From: Lachnospiraceae bacterium | Lineage (GTDB): Bacteria; Bacillota; Clostridia; Lachnospirales; Lachnospiraceae | Direction of reading: 5' to 3' | Assembly: GCA_015057365.1 (NCBI GenBank) | Contig: SVEN01000011.1 | Span: 1-64,000, forward strand | DNA: 64,000 nt | Shown here: in pieces, positions 19,201-27,680 of the stretch | Layout of the letters: each line of letters starts with the position of its first letter | Numbering within the stretch: position 1 is the first letter of the stretch | Program-made: the position numbers and the translations under genes | Notes under the pieces: model-generated | Database searches by the model: none | Told to the model about the DNA's origin: nothing | What the model saw: only the letters and a program-made list of their open reading frames with translations

Positions 19201-19804
19201 TGTTAATGTCAATGCCATTGAAGAGTATCGTGAATGCATGGAGCGTTTTACCTTCTTAGATGCACAGCGAAACGATCTGGTGGCTGCGGGCGAGACCTTA
19301 ACGGCCATGATTTCCGAACTGGACGGTAAGATGCGTGTGCAGTTTGAGGAAAAGTTTGAGCAGATTAAAGAGCAGTTTGATGTGGTATTCCGCGAGTTGT
19401 TCGGCGGCGGTAAGGGTACGCTGGAGCTGCAGGAGGAAGAGGATATCCTCACTGCCGGAGTACGTATCAATGCACAGCCTCCGGGAAAGAAACTGCAGAA
19501 CATGATGCAGTTATCCGGTGGTGAGAAGGCGTTAACCGCCATTGCATTATTGTTTGCGATTCAGAATCTGAAACCGTCTCCGTTCTGTTTGCTGGACGAA
19601 ATCGAGGCTGCGTTAGACGATTCTAACGTAAAGCGTTATGCGGGCTATTTACACAAGCTGACAAAGCATACCCAGTTTATTGTTATTACTCACAGACGGG
19701 GTACCATGGCGGCGGCGGACACTTTGTACGGTATTACCATGCAGGAGAAGGGTGTTTCCACGCTGGTATCCGTAAATTTAATCGAGGATAAGCTGGATGC
19801 GTAA
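16247..19804 (+). CDS. smc: Chromosome segregation protein SMC
   Basis: Condensin ATPase that organises and segregates the chromosome. The 1185-residue protein has the N-terminal Walker A GPNGSGKSN at about 32-40, two long coiled coils (about 170-500 and 670-1000) and a hinge near 510-660 rich in glycine. The C-terminal head carries the ABC signature LSGGEKALTAIALLF and Walker B FCLLDEIEAALDD. Length is standard. It starts within the last codons of rnc and is followed 67 bases later by ftsY, the usual rnc-smc-ftsY order. Confidence 0.97.
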   Translation: MYLKSIEVQGFKSFANKILFEFHDGITGIVGPNGSGKSNVADAVRWVLGEQSAKQLRGSSMQDVIFAGTQMRKPQGYAYVAITLDNSDHKLPIEYDEVTVARRVYRSGESEYLMNGNNCRLRDVQELFLDTGIGKEGYSIIGQGQIDKILSGKPEERRELFDEAAGIVKYKKRKAAAEKQLEEEKLNLSRITDILSEIEKQLGPLEKQQTAAREYLRLKDELKQVEVNAFLLEQEKQEAVEKDLDEKLSIVRNDFNETSAEYESSKEDYERLEQESEALTELLADNAARKNELQLDIQKNESEIKLLMEQIATIRVGETHVKERKSVVEKEREEKHNELARYKKEKSDVDQKLYKLEDTKEEADRELEEIRERINGYANELENRNADVYRLLSENGTINTNVQRYRTIKEQNQIKKATLTQKVLKNETDKSAAESAVEEGRKKLEAISDKISERLSGNRADEAELTKIREELNRIRENYEQTQRECIREQSRAESLRNISERYDGYGGGIRRVMEQKDREPGIIGVVADIFEVEKQYETAIETALGGNIQNIVTDTEATAKRMVQFLKQNKAGRATFLPLDAVKERGGASEDVRKERGVIGYAADLVDTEARFQSVINFLLGRIVVADTIDNALQLAKKYKYSLRIVTLEGEQLNPGGSISGGAYKNASNLLGRRREVDEAQKRVEELGERLASMEERRNTLRISREEISKRLEESKAALQEEFLQQNTAKLELDRIEAEAQEHISSYDEIHKELMEIEIQEKELTENIEKMEQALRENEEDSKRNDVCIEECAHHLEEERRLEQYALEKGESLRMELGTVKQSSHYLEENIARIEGELAKLAGEESQLSDEGAGAVDAVTEKENLIERTRHEIETLYKLCGGIEKEAEDITKRREEATAKHKGLFAKRETLAERKAELDKELFRLTDKKEKLKEQIEAQCAYMWDEYEMTLSDAAELKSDEFVSLQQAKKMTQELKNKIKGLGSVNVNAIEEYRECMERFTFLDAQRNDLVAAGETLTAMISELDGKMRVQFEEKFEQIKEQFDVVFRELFGGGKGTLELQEEEDILTAGVRINAQPPGKKLQNMMQLSGGEKALTAIALLFAIQNLKPSPFCLLDEIEAALDDSNVKRYAGYLHKLTKHTQFIVITHRRGTMAAADTLYGITMQEKGVSTLVSVNLIEDKLDA

Positions 19805-19871
19805 GGTGTGATTTTTGCGTAGAATGTGACGCATACACAGGATAGAGGAATTCAGATACAGGAGGGTGTAT

Positions 19872-20798
19872 ATGGGCGAAAAGAAGGGCTTTTTCGGCAG
19901 ACTGGCAGCAGGCCTGTCGAAGACAAGAAAGCAGATTGCAGGCGGATTTGAGGCATTGTTTTCCGGCTTTTCCGGAATTGATGATGACTTTTATGAGGAG
20001 CTGGAAGAGATACTGATTATGGCAGACCTTGGAATGGCTACCACGGAGGCAGTCATCGAAGATCTAAAGGCGAAGGTAAAGGAACGCCATATAAAGGATC
20101 CGGCAGAATGTAAGGAGCTGTTAAAGGAAAGCATCTGCGAGCAGATGAATGTGCCGGAGGGTGCCTATGAGTTCGAGAACCGGAAGTCGGTAGTTCTTGT
20201 AATCGGTGTAAATGGCGTGGGAAAGACCACCTCCATCGGAAAGCTTGCGGGTATGTTAAAGAACGACGGTAAGAAGGTGCTTCTTGCGGCGGCGGATACC
20301 TTCCGTGCGGCGGCGGCAGAACAGCTTACCGAGTGGAGTCACAGAGCGGGTGTTGAGATTATTTCTCAAAAGGAAGGGGCGGACCCGGCGGCGGTTGTCT
20401 TTGATGCGGTGACGGCGGCAAAGGCCAGAGGTACGGATGTACTTTTGTGTGATACGGCGGGACGTCTTCATAACAAGAAGAACCTGATGGAAGAGTTAAA
20501 GAAGATTGACCGTGTCATTGAGAGAGAGTACCCGGATGCTTATCGTGAGACATTGGTAGTACTGGACGGTACCACAGGCCAGAATGCGTTGGCTCAGGCA
20601 AAGGAGTTTAATGAGGCGGCAAAGATTGACGGTATTATTTTAACGAAGCTGGACGGAACGGCAAAGGGCGGTATTGCGGTGGCAATTCAGTCCCAGATGA
20701 ATATTCCGGTAAAGTATATATGTGTCGGAGAGCAGATTGAGGATTTGCAGCGGTTTGATGCAAAGGCATTTACGGATGCGCTTTTTGACGGGGAGTAA
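19872..20798 (+). CDS. ftsY: Signal recognition particle receptor FtsY
   Basis: SRP receptor GTPase that docks ribosome-nascent chain complexes at the membrane. The 308-residue protein has a short basic N-terminus followed by the N helical bundle and the G domain. Motifs are GVNGVGKTTSIGKLA (P-loop), DTFRAAAAEQL, DTAGRLHNKKNLM and TKLDGTAKGG. It lacks a long acidic A domain, as is usual in Firmicutes. The ATG at 19872, five bases after GGAGGG, is chosen over an in-frame GTG at 19866. Confidence 0.96.
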   Translation: MGEKKGFFGRLAAGLSKTRKQIAGGFEALFSGFSGIDDDFYEELEEILIMADLGMATTEAVIEDLKAKVKERHIKDPAECKELLKESICEQMNVPEGAYEFENRKSVVLVIGVNGVGKTTSIGKLAGMLKNDGKKVLLAAADTFRAAAAEQLTEWSHRAGVEIISQKEGADPAAVVFDAVTAAKARGTDVLLCDTAGRLHNKKNLMEELKKIDRVIEREYPDAYRETLVVLDGTTGQNALAQAKEFNEAAKIDGIILTKLDGTAKGGIAVAIQSQMNIPVKYICVGEQIEDLQRFDAKAFTDALFDGE

Positions 20799-20818
20799 GA
20801 AACGGAGGATTATTAGTT

Positions 20819-22039
20819 ATGATGACAATGGAGCATTTTGAAGAAGCCTGCGAGGCCGTGAAGCGTGTGACTGCACCGACCAAGCTTGTGTACAGTAATT
20901 TCTTTTCCGATTTAACCGGAAACAAAGTATATTTAAAGCCGGAGAATATGCAGGTAACCGGCGCCTATAAGATTCGCGGTGCATACTATAAAATCAGTAC
21001 CTTATCCGATGAAGAACGTGCGAAGGGCTTAATTACCGCCTCTGCGGGAAATCATGCCCAGGGTGTTGCGTATGCGGCAAAAGAATACGGCTGTAAGGCG
21101 GTCATCGTCATGCCGACCACCACACCGCTCATTAAGGTAAACCGTACCAAGAGTTACGGTGCGGAAGTGGTATTGTACGGAAATGTTTATGACGAGGCAT
21201 GTGAGCACGCGTTAAAGCTTGCAAAGGAACAGGGGTATACCTTTATTCATCCCTTTGATGATGAAACGGTGGCAACGGGACAGGGAACTATCGCCATGGA
21301 GCTTTTCAAGGAGCTTCCGACGGTAGATATTATTCTGGCTCCGGTAGGCGGCGGCGGATTGTTGGCCGGTGTGTCTACCTTGGCAAAGATGCTAAATCCG
21401 AACATTAAGGTCATCGGTGTAGAGCCGGAGGGCGCAAGCTGTATGAAGGCATCTTTAAAAGCCGGCGAGGTTGTGACTTTACCGGGTGTGGATACCATTG
21501 CGGACGGTACTGCGGTAAAAACCCCGGGTACCAAGATTTTCCCGTACATCCAGCAGAATGTGGATAAGATTATGACGGTTTCCGATAAGGAACTGATTGT
21601 ATGCTTCTTGGATATGATTGAGAATCATAAGATGGTAGTGGAGAATTCCGGACTTCTTACGGTAGCAGCGTTAAAGCGTTTGAAGTGTCAGAATAAGAAG
21701 GTAGTTGCCATTATGAGCGGAGGTAATATGGACGTCATTACCATGGCATCCGTAGTACAGCAGGGACTTATTTTCAGAGAACGTATTTTTACTTTCTCCG
21801 TACAGCTTCCGGATAAGCCGGGTGAGTTGGTACATGTGGCATCCATTATTGCGGAGAATCAGGGTAATGTTATCCGTCTGGAGCACAACCAGTTTGTCAG
21901 CATCAACCGTAACAGTGCGGTGGAGCTTACCATTACGCTGGAGGCCTTCGGTCCGGAGCATAAGGAGAAGATTTTAAATGCATTAAGAGCGGCAGGTTAT
22001 GAGCCGAATGTAGTGGCATCTAAGGCTATGTATCAGTAA
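20819..22039 (+). CDS. ilvA: Threonine ammonia-lyase (threonine dehydratase)
   Basis: PLP enzyme converting threonine to 2-oxobutanoate and ammonia. The 406-residue protein has the PLP-lysine motif TGAYKIRGAYYK (Lys51), the SAGNHAQGVAYAA substrate loop, the glycine-rich PLP-phosphate loop VGGGGLLAGV, and a C-terminal ACT-like regulatory domain (about 325-406). The single short ACT domain fits the clostridial TdcB/IlvA short form; a biosynthetic or a catabolic role is possible, and no other branched-chain amino-acid gene is nearby. ACGGAGG precedes the start; in-frame ATGs at 20822 and 20828 are alternatives. Confidence 0.9.
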   Translation: MMTMEHFEEACEAVKRVTAPTKLVYSNFFSDLTGNKVYLKPENMQVTGAYKIRGAYYKISTLSDEERAKGLITASAGNHAQGVAYAAKEYGCKAVIVMPTTTPLIKVNRTKSYGAEVVLYGNVYDEACEHALKLAKEQGYTFIHPFDDETVATGQGTIAMELFKELPTVDIILAPVGGGGLLAGVSTLAKMLNPNIKVIGVEPEGASCMKASLKAGEVVTLPGVDTIADGTAVKTPGTKIFPYIQQNVDKIMTVSDKELIVCFLDMIENHKMVVENSGLLTVAALKRLKCQNKKVVAIMSGGNMDVITMASVVQQGLIFRERIFTFSVQLPDKPGELVHVASIIAENQGNVIRLEHNQFVSINRNSAVELTITLEAFGPEHKEKILNALRAAGYEPNVVASKAMYQ

Positions 22040-22050
22040 ACGGAGGGTTT

Positions 22051-22938
22051 ATGAAGCTATTTGTCGTAACGGGAATGAGCGGAGCGGGAAAATCAAAGGC
22101 AGTGGATTTTTTGGAGGATTTGGGCTATTATTGCCTGGATAATCTTCCGGTAAAGCTGTTGTCTTCCGTTGTGGGCTGGATGGAAAGTAATAAAGACTTT
22201 TCTCAGAAGGTGGCGGTAACGCTGGATATCCGGAGCAGGGATATTTCCGACAGCTTTTTCTCGGCACTGGAAGCGGTAAAACGTCGCGGTGTACCGGTGC
22301 GGGTACTGTTTCTGGACTGTGAAGATTCGGTGTTGATTAAACGGTATAAGGAGAGCAGACGTCTGCATCCGCTCATGAATTTGGAGAACCGGGCAGACAT
22401 TTCTTCTGCATTAAAGGAGGAACGGCGGGTACTCAGTTCTGTACGGGAGTCTTCGGATTATATTATTGATACGTCTAATCTGGCAACGGCGTCTCTTCGG
22501 GAGAAAATCATCGAACTGACGGAGTCGGATACCGAAGCCGGCGGCATGGTGCTTCATTTTATGTCCTTCGGTTATAAGTACGGTATTCCGGCAGATGCGG
22601 ATTTGGTATTTGACGTGAGATGCCTTCCGAACCCGTTTTACAAGGAAGGGCTTCGTGAATTAACCGGCCTTGATAAAGAGGTGAGGGACTTTGTCTTTTC
22701 CACGGAGCAGGCAAACGGACTGTACGACAGAATCTGTGAGGTATTAAAGTTTTCCATTCCTCTTTATGAAAAAGAGGGGAAAGCGCAGTTGGTGGTGGCT
22801 TTTGGTTGTACCGGCGGACAGCATCGCTCCACGGCCTTTGCTTACCGGATGCAACAGGAGTTTGCGGCAGAATGGGACAGTGTAAAGATGACCTGCCGGG
22901 ATATGAGCATGAATCAGCATGAGGTGAAAAACCGTTAA
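22051..22938 (+). CDS. rapZ: RNase adapter protein RapZ (YvcJ-type nucleotide-binding protein)
   Basis: A 295-residue P-loop protein of the RapZ/YvcJ family. The N-terminal kinase-like domain has GMSGAGKS at residues 8-15 and the LGYYCLDNLP segment. The C-terminal domain has the MSFGYKYGIP and FGCTGGQHRS motifs. In E. coli RapZ binds small RNAs and controls amino-sugar synthesis; in Gram-positives the homologue hydrolyses nucleotides and its target is less clear. It starts 11 bases after ilvA and ends at a strong terminator. The common neighbours yvcK and whiA are absent here. Confidence 0.92.
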   Translation: MKLFVVTGMSGAGKSKAVDFLEDLGYYCLDNLPVKLLSSVVGWMESNKDFSQKVAVTLDIRSRDISDSFFSALEAVKRRGVPVRVLFLDCEDSVLIKRYKESRRLHPLMNLENRADISSALKEERRVLSSVRESSDYIIDTSNLATASLREKIIELTESDTEAGGMVLHFMSFGYKYGIPADADLVFDVRCLPNPFYKEGLRELTGLDKEVRDFVFSTEQANGLYDRICEVLKFSIPLYEKEGKAQLVVAFGCTGGQHRSTAFAYRMQQEFAAEWDSVKMTCRDMSMNQHEVKNR

Positions 22939-22983
22939 AAATAAGGAAGTACTGATGATTTTCGGTACTTCCTTATTTTTTTT
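22937..22983 (+). terminator. Strong bidirectional terminator after rapZ
   Basis: A 16-bp perfect stem (22937-22952 with 22965-22980) around a 12-base loop, with an A-rich 5' side and a run of eight T residues on the 3' side. Confidence 0.92.
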
Positions 22984-22993
22984 AAAAAAGTAC

Positions 22994-23057
22994 TTGACAT
23001 ATTATCGAAATGATAGTATCATAATGATAGTTGATATTGTTGAAATGATAATATCAT
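22994..23057 (+). promoter_or_regulatory. Promoter overlapped by duplicated palindromic operators
   Basis: TTGACA (22994-22999), a 17-bp spacer and TATCAT (23017-23022) form a sigma-A promoter. A 24-bp element at 22999-23022 is repeated at 23034-23057 with 21 of 24 bases identical and a 35-bp offset. Each copy ends in the perfect palindrome ATGATA-N-TATCAT (23010-23022 and 23045-23057). The first covers the spacer and -10 box, so a bound protein would block transcription. The regulator is not identifiable from this window. Confidence 0.65.
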
Positions 23058-23122
23058 ACGGAAAGATAGTGCGCATATCGGTAAGAAACCAAATAATTCA
23101 TTAATTTAAGGAGAAAATAAAA

Positions 23123-23695
23123 ATGAAAAAAGTAAACTGGAGCTACATTTTAATTTTAATCGGCGGTGTTTTGGGATTGTCCGCGATTGCAAGTCTGATT
23201 ATCGGAATCATCGGAGGAAATCTTGCCGGATTCGGCGGAGTGATGTTTGTGTTTGTATTCATCATCGGTATTGTGGCCTTGGTTTCTCATTTTGAGTCCA
23301 ATTTCATTACAAACGGTTTGATGAAGAAAACGTTAAAAAAGGACGAACAGGCCTTATCCTTTCAGAACAGCAGTACCTTTACTTCCAACAATGCCATCTT
23401 AATGATTGATGAAGCAACGGGCAGACTCGGTTACATTTATTATTTGAATCCGACAAAGTTTGTGACGGTTTCCGCAAAGAACATTACGGAAATCAAATCC
23501 GATTATATCAAGGGACCGTTAGGCGGTACAAGATATGTATATTTTCAGTTTGCTTATGAAGGAAAGTGTATCAAGGTTCCGACCTTTACCTCCAGAAACA
23601 TGTACAGTTTAAAGTCTGCAGAGGTTATGGAAGCAATGTCTAAGGCGGATACTTACGCAGAGCTGTTAGAACGTACAAAGGGTGCGGCACAGTAG
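23123..23695 (+). CDS. Unknown two-helix membrane protein
   Basis: No family is recognised. The 190-residue product has two N-terminal transmembrane helices (about 8-30 and 37-60), rich in Ile and Gly. A C-terminal region of about 120 residues follows, predicted mainly beta, with the segment GTRYVYFQFAYEGKCIKVP. The topology suggests a cytoplasmic or surface domain anchored by a hairpin. AAGGAG precedes the ATG. It is first in a run of four same-strand genes behind an operator-controlled promoter and is separated by nine bases from the next gene. Confidence 0.75.
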   Translation: MKKVNWSYILILIGGVLGLSAIASLIIGIIGGNLAGFGGVMFVFVFIIGIVALVSHFESNFITNGLMKKTLKKDEQALSFQNSSTFTSNNAILMIDEATGRLGYIYYLNPTKFVTVSAKNITEIKSDYIKGPLGGTRYVYFQFAYEGKCIKVPTFTSRNMYSLKSAEVMEAMSKADTYAELLERTKGAAQ

Positions 23696-23704
23696 GAGGA
23701 TCAT

Positions 23705-24211
23705 ATGGATATTGTGTTTTCTGTTCTGGCATGGACACCGGGGATATTATTTGTTCTGGTAATCTTTGCAAGGTTTATTTGGCCGCTTATCGTAAGGGGA
23801 ATTATTAAGTCGGCAGAGAAAAAAGGAAATATTTGCGATGTATGTAAGGGGAACATGATTGAGCTTAGCGAACATTTTCGTATATTGCCGGTGCGGTTTG
23901 ATGAAAAGCATGATTGTAGTGCGGAATATTACATACATTCCACGACTCCGGTGAAGGAGTTGTCCCAGGTGCCGTCGGGAAGCAGAGGCTGCAAAATATA
24001 TCTGCTTCAATGTCAGAATTGCGGCTGCAAGGAAGTGGCGGTCATAGACATTCTGCCGGTACGTGGGCAGGAAATATTAAAGAATGCGGATGTATTTCCG
24101 TATGAGGAATTCAGGGAGTTTTATGAGACGGACGGGGTTTGGGGACACGGAACACTGTCAGAAACAATAAATGAGAAATGTGAAATAAAAAACAGCAGAT
24201 ATGGTCTGTAA
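23705..24211 (+). CDS. Unknown membrane protein with zinc-ribbon-like cysteines
   Basis: No family is recognised. The 168-residue product starts with a hydrophobic segment (about 4-32) followed by CDVC near residue 43 and CQNCGC near 102-107, a paired CxxC arrangement suggesting a structural zinc site. A YIHSTTPV region lies between. AGGAGG is just before the ATG. It is second in the four-gene cluster and is probably co-transcribed with its neighbours. Confidence 0.72.
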   Translation: MDIVFSVLAWTPGILFVLVIFARFIWPLIVRGIIKSAEKKGNICDVCKGNMIELSEHFRILPVRFDEKHDCSAEYYIHSTTPVKELSQVPSGSRGCKIYLLQCQNCGCKEVAVIDILPVRGQEILKNADVFPYEEFREFYETDGVWGHGTLSETINEKCEIKNSRYGL

Positions 24212-24236
24212 AAAAGGATGATTGAGGAGAAGAATG

Positions 24237-25496
24237 ATGAAGAAATTACGTAAGATGTTGTGTTTTGTTATGATACTGGCAATGGGCTTTGTGGGATGCT
24301 CCGGTCTGGATTTTGAGGTGGATGATGAGAAGTTCATTGAAGAGAGTGCAGCAAAGATTTCCGATGAAATTACCAGCGGTCAGTTTGTCATTGACGGTGT
24401 GATTTATCAGTTTCCGATGCCGCTTAAGGATTGGTTGGACAACGGCTGGCACGTGTCTTCTACCTATGATAATGCTGCGGATTTTCGCTTAGATCCGTAT
24501 TATACAAGCAATCAATTTGAGTTGTTTGATGAGGAGAATAAGGATTATGTACAATTAACTGTGTACAATGACTCCGATAAGGCGGCTCCGATTGAGGAGT
24601 GTATGGTATATTCTTTAAGGATGTCTACCTCGGAAGTGGATGTGGTATTCCCGAAGGGTATGACTAAGAGAAATAATCCGGAAGATATCCTGGCAGCTTA
24701 CGGTGAGCCGGATGCTAAAGGAGATTCTAAAAATGATTTGGAGGCGATTTACTACTTCAGTGATGAGCTTGGCCAGTGTTATGTGGAATTGGACGTAATA
24801 GATAATGATTATACGGAAAATCCGTTCTACCGTGTGTACTTCGGTATGATTTCGGCGGAAGAGTATTGGAATATGACGGTTGCTCAGAAGGGTGTGGAAG
24901 AAACCGCAGAGTTCTGCTTTGACGCAGCCATGAAGGCCAGCTTTTATGCGGATTTTGAGGCGTATAGTGAAATGAGTATGGATTCTTTGGAGGGTGCACA
25001 GGAGCTATATGATACAGAGGTCGAATATTTTACGGAGTGTCTGTTGTATTACATCGATATTACCGAAGAGTATATTACAGCCGATGTAAGAAATCGTGTG
25101 AACGCTGTATCTAAGGAGGTTCTTTCTAAAGTAAAGTGGGATGTAAAAAGTGTGGATGTGAACGCATTTAACGAAGGTACCATAACTGTAACCCTGTATC
25201 CGACAGACTTTTTTTACATAATCGATGAGGAAATGTTTGTTGCGCTAGATGCTTTTAATACCAAGTATTTTGATGTGGATTATGAGACGATTTCCCAGGA
25301 AGAGTACGATGCTTTAGAAAAAGAATATACGGAACAGATGGTGGCGGTATTGGAGAAGAATGCTGCTCTGGCAGGAACGTTAGAGCCGATTGAGTGTACC
25401 TATGAGGTGAATTTAGAAGACGGATTCCATCTTTCCGATGGGGCATGGGATGATGTGGATGATAGAATTATGGATTTGCTGGCTGAGGAAGAGTAA
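24237..25496 (+). CDS. Unknown lipoprotein
   Basis: A 419-residue putative lipoprotein with the signal peptide MKKLRKMLCFVMILAMGF and the lipobox FVGC, followed by an acidic mature part. The C-terminal half (about 215-400) resembles the helical domain repeated in many clostridial lipoproteins, but no function is assigned. The ATG at 24237 is seven bases after GAGGAG; ATG 24234 is possible. It is third in the cluster, and the pattern of two membrane proteins, one lipoprotein and one DUF3137 protein suggests a cell-surface role. Confidence 0.75.
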   Translation: MKKLRKMLCFVMILAMGFVGCSGLDFEVDDEKFIEESAAKISDEITSGQFVIDGVIYQFPMPLKDWLDNGWHVSSTYDNAADFRLDPYYTSNQFELFDEENKDYVQLTVYNDSDKAAPIEECMVYSLRMSTSEVDVVFPKGMTKRNNPEDILAAYGEPDAKGDSKNDLEAIYYFSDELGQCYVELDVIDNDYTENPFYRVYFGMISAEEYWNMTVAQKGVEETAEFCFDAAMKASFYADFEAYSEMSMDSLEGAQELYDTEVEYFTECLLYYIDITEEYITADVRNRVNAVSKEVLSKVKWDVKSVDVNAFNEGTITVTLYPTDFFYIIDEEMFVALDAFNTKYFDVDYETISQEEYDALEKEYTEQMVAVLEKNAALAGTLEPIECTYEVNLEDGFHLSDGAWDDVDDRIMDLLAEEE

Positions 25497-25532
25497 TTCA
25501 TTATAAATAAAAGAAAGTAAAGGAGAGTATCT

Positions 25533-26387
25533 ATGAATCAGGAATTGGAAAATTTAGAAAAGATCAGAAAAGCCGCCATTCTTAACAGGGTAACCAAATA
25601 TGTGGTATGCATCGGAATTCCGCTCTTAATCGGAATTTTGGTGGGAATTTCACAGGAAGAATTTATATCCGGTGCGGCAGGCTTTGTTTTTCCTTGGATG
25701 TTTATTTCCACGCTCTGGGCGAAGTTAGCAAAGAACCGTGCCCTGGCGGAGTATCGTTCTACCTTCAAAAAGGTTATGATTGAATCTGCCTTAAACGGCG
25801 GTGCCTTATACGAAGACATGGAGTTTGAATACAATGCGGGATTGCAGCCGTCCTTCATTTTTAAATCCGGACTGTTTACCACCGATAAGTATTTTTCCGA
25901 TTGCTACTTAAGCGGTGTTACCGACGGAGTGAAGTTTATCCAGGCGGATGTGCGCAATGTCAGAACAAGTAAAGACGGTTCCTCCTTGGAATATGACGGC
26001 ACATTTCTGGCGTTCCCGACCTTACTTCCGGATGCCACCCAGACCAACATTTATCATAAGGATGCGGATGTCTGTATTCTTGTGCCGGGAAAGGAGTTAA
26101 AAATCGGCAACGACAGCTTTGACAGCATGTTCAAGGTGAATTCCTCCCAGCCGGACAAGGCAAGGGCGTTGATTAACGAAGATTTTATCCGACGTCTGAC
26201 TGATTTGCAGAACCGGACCGGCCGCAGAATTGTTATGACGGTAAAGCAGGGGTGGGTATACGCATTCTGGCCGAATAAGAACAGTGTTCTGAAGCCGAAG
26301 CTGTTTAAAAAATATGATCCGTCCATGAACAGCGAGATTATAAAGGAGCTTTCCGTGGCGCAGGAGTTTATCCGTACATTCAAGTAG
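25533..26387 (+). CDS. DUF3137 domain-containing membrane protein
   Basis: A 284-residue protein with two closely spaced hydrophobic segments (about 20-42 and 46-64) near the N-terminus. A cytoplasmic domain follows that resembles DUF3137, including the FKSGLFTTDKYFSDCYLSG region and the C-terminal FDSMFKVNSSQPDKARALINEDFIRRL segment, which matches the family's usual ending pattern. The function of DUF3137 is unknown. AAAGGAG precedes the ATG. It is the last gene before a terminator and the recA promoter. Confidence 0.72.
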   Translation: MNQELENLEKIRKAAILNRVTKYVVCIGIPLLIGILVGISQEEFISGAAGFVFPWMFISTLWAKLAKNRALAEYRSTFKKVMIESALNGGALYEDMEFEYNAGLQPSFIFKSGLFTTDKYFSDCYLSGVTDGVKFIQADVRNVRTSKDGSSLEYDGTFLAFPTLLPDATQTNIYHKDADVCILVPGKELKIGNDSFDSMFKVNSSQPDKARALINEDFIRRLTDLQNRTGRRIVMTVKQGWVYAFWPNKNSVLKPKLFKKYDPSMNSEIIKELSVAQEFIRTFK

Positions 26388-26408
26388 GAGATACTTTACA
26401 AATAGTAG

Positions 26409-26438
26409 AGGACATGCTATAATAAGCATGTCCTTTTT
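26409..26438 (+). terminator. Rho-independent terminator after the DUF3137 gene
   Basis: AGGACATGC (26409-26417) pairs with GCATGTCCT (26426-26434) around an 8-base AT-rich loop, followed by TTTT. Confidence 0.88.
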
Positions 26439-26484
26439 AGTTCCTGTCGGAACAGATTTTTCCCAAATATTTTTAGAAAATCGG

Positions 26485-26513
26485 TTGACAAATGATGGAG
26501 ATAGTTGTATTAT
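26485..26513 (+). promoter_or_regulatory. recA: Sigma-A promoter for recA
   Basis: Consensus TTGACA (26485-26490), a 17-bp spacer and TATTAT (26508-26513); an overlapping TATAAT begins at 26511. Confidence 0.8.
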
Positions 26514-26524
26514 AATCTTGGAAA

Positions 26525-26536
26525 GAACATTTGTTC
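26525..26536 (+). promoter_or_regulatory. LexA (SOS) operator upstream of recA
   Basis: GAACATTTGTTC fits the Gram-positive LexA box GAAC-N4-GTTC and lies just downstream of the recA -10 box, a normal position for repression. Further GAAC half-sites occur at 26539-26542 and 26547-26550. Confidence 0.82.
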
Positions 26537-26578
26537 ACGAACATATGAACGAAAATGGATTCGGAGGAGGATTTATTT

Positions 26579-27604
26579 ATGGCAAATACAGAGAAGATTA
26601 AAGCATTGGAGTCGGCCCTGCAGCAGATTGAGAAGCAGTACGGTAAGGGTTCCGTGATGAAGCTCGGCGACACCGGTGCGAATATGAACGTAGAAGTAGT
26701 ACCGAGCGGTTCCTTAAGCCTCGATGCGGCATTGGGACTGGGCGGTTTTCCGAAGGGACGTATCGTAGAGATTTACGGTCCGGAGTCCAGCGGTAAGACC
26801 ACTGTTGCGTTGCATGCGGTGGCTGAGGTACAGAAGCGCGGCGGTATCGCAGGCTTTATCGATGCGGAGCATGCCCTTGACCCGGTGTATGCGGCAAATA
26901 TCGGTGTAGATATCAATAATTTATATATTTCCCAGCCGGATAACGGCGAGCAGGCACTGGAGATTACCGAGACCATGGTGCGCTCCGGTGCGGTAGATAT
27001 TGTGATTGTAGACTCTGTAGCGGCTCTTGTACCGAAAGCGGAGATTGAGGGCGACATGGGTGACTCCCACGTGGGCTTACAGGCGCGTTTGATGTCTCAG
27101 GCTCTTCGTAAGCTGACTGCCGTAATCAGTAAGTCTAATTGTATCGTTATCTTTATCAATCAGCTTCGTGAGAAGGTGGGTGTAATGTTCGGTAATCCGG
27201 AGACCACCACCGGCGGTCGTGCACTGAAGTTCTATGCATCCGTTCGTCTGGATGTACGTCGTATCGAGGCCTTAAAGGCCGGCGGCGAAGTGGTAGGTAA
27301 CCGTACCCGCGTAAAGGTAGTAAAGAATAAGGTGGCTCCGCCTTTCCGTGAGGCTGAGTTTGATATTATGTTCGGTCAGGGGATCTCCAAGGAGGGCGAT
27401 GTATTAGACCTTGCCGTAGAGGAGAATATTATCCAGAAGAGCGGCGCATGGTTTGCGTATAACGACGAGAAAATCGGTCAGGGCCGTGAGAATGCAAAGC
27501 AGTTCTTAAAGGAGCATCCGGAAGTGATGGACGAGGTAGAGGCAAAGGTACGTGAGGTATACGGCTTTACGGAAGGTGCGTCTGTTTCCGGTGCGGAAGA
27601 TTAA
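26579..27604 (+). CDS. recA: Recombinase RecA
   Basis: ATP-dependent strand-exchange protein and SOS co-protease. The 341-residue product has the Walker [10 protein letters not shown] at about residues 65-73, the Walker B-like [12 protein letters not shown], the L1 loop [19 protein letters not shown], and the [12 protein letters not shown] segment. The start at 26579 ([11 protein letters not shown]) follows GGAGGAGG at the proper distance; the in-frame ATG at 26555 lies before the ribosome site. An SOS box precedes it, and recX follows after 76 bases. Confidence 0.98.
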   Translation: MANTEKIKALESALQQIEKQYGKGSVMKLGDTGANMNVEVVPSGSLSLDAALGLGGFPKGRIVEIYGPESSGKTTVALHAVAEVQKRGGIAGFIDAEHALDPVYAANIGVDINNLYISQPDNGEQALEITETMVRSGAVDIVIVDSVAALVPKAEIEGDMGDSHVGLQARLMSQALRKLTAVISKSNCIVIFINQLREKVGVMFGNPETTTGGRALKFYASVRLDVRRIEALKAGGEVVGNRTRVKVVKNKVAPPFREAEFDIMFGQGISKEGDVLDLAVEENIIQKSGAWFAYNDEKIGQGRENAKQFLKEHPEVMDEVEAKVREVYGFTEGASVSGAED

Positions 27605-27617
27605 TCGGTAATTGTAG

Positions 27618-27656
27618 TCTGACGGGCTGCTGTACGGTGTTGCGTGCGGCAGCTCG
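27618..27656 (+). other. recA-recX intergenic hairpin
   Basis: GGGCTGC and TGTACG pair with CGTGCG and GCAGCTC to form a stem between recA and recX. It lacks a following T run, so it may act as an attenuator that lowers recX expression. Confidence 0.4.
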
Positions 27657-27680
27657 TTGTGTTCAGTGAGGCGAATTATA

